A stretch of 64,000 nt of DNA from Clostridium sp. NkU-1 (GTDB lineage: Bacteria > Bacillota_A > Clostridia > Lachnospirales > Lachnospiraceae), in the NCBI GenBank assembly GCA_001312405.1, contig BBDR01000003.1:124001-188000 (forward strand), given 5' to 3'. Shown piece by piece: positions 61,948 through 64,000 of this stretch. The stretch's first letter is position 1; every line of letters begins with the position of its first letter. The translations under genes were made by a program, and so were the position numbers. The notes under the pieces were generated by a model. That model searched no databases. It worked only from the letters and a program-made list of their open reading frames with translations, and was not told the origin of the DNA.

Positions 61948-63064
61948 ATGAGAAACAAGAAAAGAATTGTCAATTTATTATTGGTTATTATGCTTTTATT
62001 CACGTTGACAGGCTGTGGATCAAATGTAAAGAATGAAAATACTAGCAGAAAAGATGCAGAAAAAAATTATCGAAGAGAATATGGATACTACCGTACATAA
62101 CCAAGAAGGTTCAAGCGGTGAAGAAAGTGCAGCAAAGGAAATAAGAACAGAGTATCCTGTGACTATAACTACATATGGAACCAATGGAAAAGAAATAATA
62201 ACTACTTATGAGAAAGCACCTGAAAAAGTACTGGCCGTGTATCAAGGAAGCATTGAAACCCTATTAGCATTAGGTCTTGAAGAACACATAGTTGCAACGG
62301 CTGGATTAGATAATAAAGTACCAGATTCCTTAAAAGCTGCATTTTCAAAAATAAACTATTTGGATGAATTTACTCCTTCATTAGAAACAGTAACGATGCT
62401 GGAACCAGATATGATTTTATCATGGGGTTCTCTTTTCAAAGAAAAGACATTGGGAGATGCATCGGCTTGGATAGAAAAAGGCACCAATACTTATATTAAT
62501 AGCAATACAAGACTGGCTACTGGAGAGGTTTCTTATGATAGAACACTAGAAAATGAGTACAAGGATATTTTAAATTTGGGTGTGATTTTTGATGTACAAG
62601 ATAAAGCTGAGTCCATTGTAAAGGATATGAAGAATACAGTTGAAGCAGTAGCAGAAGTAGCATTAAAACAGGAGAAAAAACCTTCCGTGCTGATCTTAGA
62701 GTCATATGATTCTACTTTTACAAATTATGGGGCAAGTAGTTTAGGTGGTGATATGGTTACTACATTAGGTGGTATATTAGCCAAAGAAGATGGCAGTGAT
62801 TTAGGGAAAGAAGATATAATAGCTCTAAATCCAGATGTAATTTTTGTTGTATATATGCCTTATGAAGGAGACGATGCAGAAAAATTAAAACAGGAAAAAT
62901 TAGATGTATTTCTTAAGGATGAGTCCTTGGCAAGTTTAAGTGCCGTGCAAAATAGTAGAGTGGTGCCAATTATGTTAAGTGAAATGTATGCAAGTACGAC
63001 TCGAACAAAAGATGGTATTGTGACTTTTGCTAAGGGATTATATCCAAATATTGAAATAGAATAG
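61948..63064 (+). CDS. btuF: BtuF-type ABC transporter substrate-binding lipoprotein, one frameshift
   Basis: Corrinoid (or iron-chelate) receptor. It begins MRNKKRIVNLLLVIMLLFTLTGCG, a lipoprotein signal, after AAGGAG. An A7 run near 62049-62055 (six needed: KDAEKIIEENMDTT) gives an early stop as printed. The family core is EKVLAVYQGSIETLLALGLEE, with EPDMILSWGSLF and LNPDVIFVVYMP. About 371 residues. The riboswitch upstream argues for a cobalamin ligand. Confidence 0.88.
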
Positions 63065-63066
63065 GT

Positions 63067-64000
63067 ATGAAAATAGGAAAAAAGACAGGAAACTTATTTT
63101 GGGGCCTATGTTATCTGGGATTGCTTATTGTGCTCATACTTTCAGTGCTGACTGCAATTACCTTTGGGAATGCAGAAATTACAGTTAGTCAGGTCTACGG
63201 GGTTTTATTTTACAAATTATTTCATTTAAAGCAATATGAGGCATTCTCATCAGGTGCGATTCATGATGTTGTGTGGTTGATCCGTTTTCCTAGGGTACTA
63301 CTTGCAATCGCGATTGGAATTGGACTATCTGTCTGTGGAGACGTTATGCAGGCAGTTGTAAAAAAATCCTTTGGCTGATCCCTATGTATTAGGCATTTCC
63401 TCGGGAGCTTCTTTTGGGGCAACGCTGGCGATTATGTTGGGAATAGGAAGTCTATTTGGTAATAATTTTATCGGAGTTATGGCCTTTTTGGGTGCTCTTG
63501 GTTCTTCCTTCTTGGTAATTAGCTTATCTAACATCAGAGGAAAAGCAAAGACAGGAAAACTTATATTAGCAGGAATGGCAGTTAACTCCATTTGTTCTGC
63601 TTTTTCCAATTTTGTGCTATATATTGCAAATGATCGAAATGCTACTACAGAAGTTGCCTTCTGGACTATGGGTAGTTTAGCCGGAGCAAAATGGGACATT
63701 GTGAAGGTGGTATTACCAATTATGATTTTAGGAGCCTTGTTTTTCTGGACACAATCAAGGAACCTGAATCTAATGCTGTTAGGGGAAGATACGGCAATTA
63801 CTCTGGGAACAGACCTAAGAACTATAAGAATACTATACCTTATATTGGTATCTATTATGGTGGGGTTTGCCGTTTTTTCTTCTGGTATAATCGGATTTGT
63901 GGGATTAATTATCCCCCATGCAGTTCGTATGGTCACTGGAACTAATCATAAGAAATTAATACCAACCAGTGCGCTTGTAGGGAGTATATTCCTGGTATGG
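63067..64000 (+). CDS. btuC: BtuC/FecCD-family ABC transporter permease, partial, one frameshift
   Basis: Membrane subunit for B12 or siderophore uptake, cut by the window end. It starts 2 bases after btuF. An A7 run near 63360-63366 (six needed) causes a stop as printed; repaired it reads VVKNPLADPYVLGISSGASFGATLA, the family hallmark. Later segments include GRSLAGAKW-like SLAGAKWDIV and GFVGLIIPHAVRM, also typical. Several membrane spans are visible. Confidence 0.88.

Noticed and set aside
7525..63366. Programmed frameshifting or transcriptional slippage at A7 runs
   Set aside because: Comparable breaks also occur as base losses at G/C and short runs and in essential genes, and no stimulatory structures recur at the sites. 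Sequencing error is simpler.
1..64000. tRNA or rRNA genes, insertion sequences, phage genes, replication origin
   Set aside because: No clover-leaf sequences, rRNA segments, transposase or integrase motifs, or DnaA-box clusters were seen on either strand.

Overview
The window looks like a chromosomal segment of a low-to-mid GC, saccharolytic anaerobe of the Firmicutes, most likely a Lachnospiraceae/Clostridium relative. The basis is strong Shine-Dalgarno sites, TTGACA/TATAAT-type promoters, S-box, glycine and cobalamin leaders, PRD-type PTS regulation, and dense sugar and polyol catabolism. No rRNA, tRNA, CRISPR array, phage or insertion sequence was found. The assembly carries about 50 small indels that break otherwise intact genes. 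The commonest form is a run of seven A or T where the reading frame needs six; others are single-base losses in short runs. Essential genes (metK, the rRNA methyltransferase) are hit as well, so I read these breaks as sequencing error and give full gene extents across them.

Layout. 1-1849: end of nahK and galE (lacto-N-biose/galacto-N-biose metabolism). 2098-2916: an orphan PP2C-like phosphatase. 3044-6170 (minus): metE-metF methionine synthesis. 6409-10717: an AraC regulator divergent from a CUT1 sugar ABC transporter without its own ATPase. 10814-12198 (minus): an AGCS amino acid:cation symporter under a glycine riboswitch. 12529-14064: metK under a SAM-I riboswitch, divergent from the former. 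14182-24480: a mannitol-family PTS regulon with two EIICB paralogues, a PRD regulator, EIIA, a 1-phosphofructokinase and a sorbose-phosphate-reductase-like dehydrogenase in place of mtlD, with an HflK/HflC pair in the middle. 24755-27919: a two-component system and a DUF6062 protein. 27922-32020: an AraC regulator and two Gfo/Idh/MocA oxidoreductases plus a TIM-barrel isomerase. 32138-46801: a DeoR regulator and an inositol operon (iolJ-A-C-D-E-G-B), followed by a ribose-type ABC transporter and another Gfo/Idh/MocA gene. 47048-47740: MgtC. 47943-53573: a five-gene peptide ABC transporter. 53774-57464: a polar amino acid ABC transporter and a cytidylate-kinase-like gene. 57586-58005: a CorA remnant. 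58229-61436: a DEAD-box helicase behind a structured leader, then an rRNA uracil methyltransferase. 61559-64000: a cobalamin riboswitch and the start of a BtuF/BtuC-type importer that runs off the window.

The most interesting signals are regulatory. (1) Two matching inverted repeats (TTTGGCA...GCGCCAAA) each end exactly 15 bp upstream of a TTGAAA-18-TATAAT promoter, linking two separated halves of the polyol PTS regulon. That regulon's enzyme set suggests a route through fructose 1-phosphate. (2) A dispersed element of about 52 bp, ending in the Shine-Dalgarno of the downstream gene, lies before metK, twice in tandem before a TIM-barrel gene, and in diverged form before the amino acid transporter. 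(3) Terminator-like hairpins sit between promoter and gene in the leaders of the DEAD-box helicase and the amino acid ABC operon.
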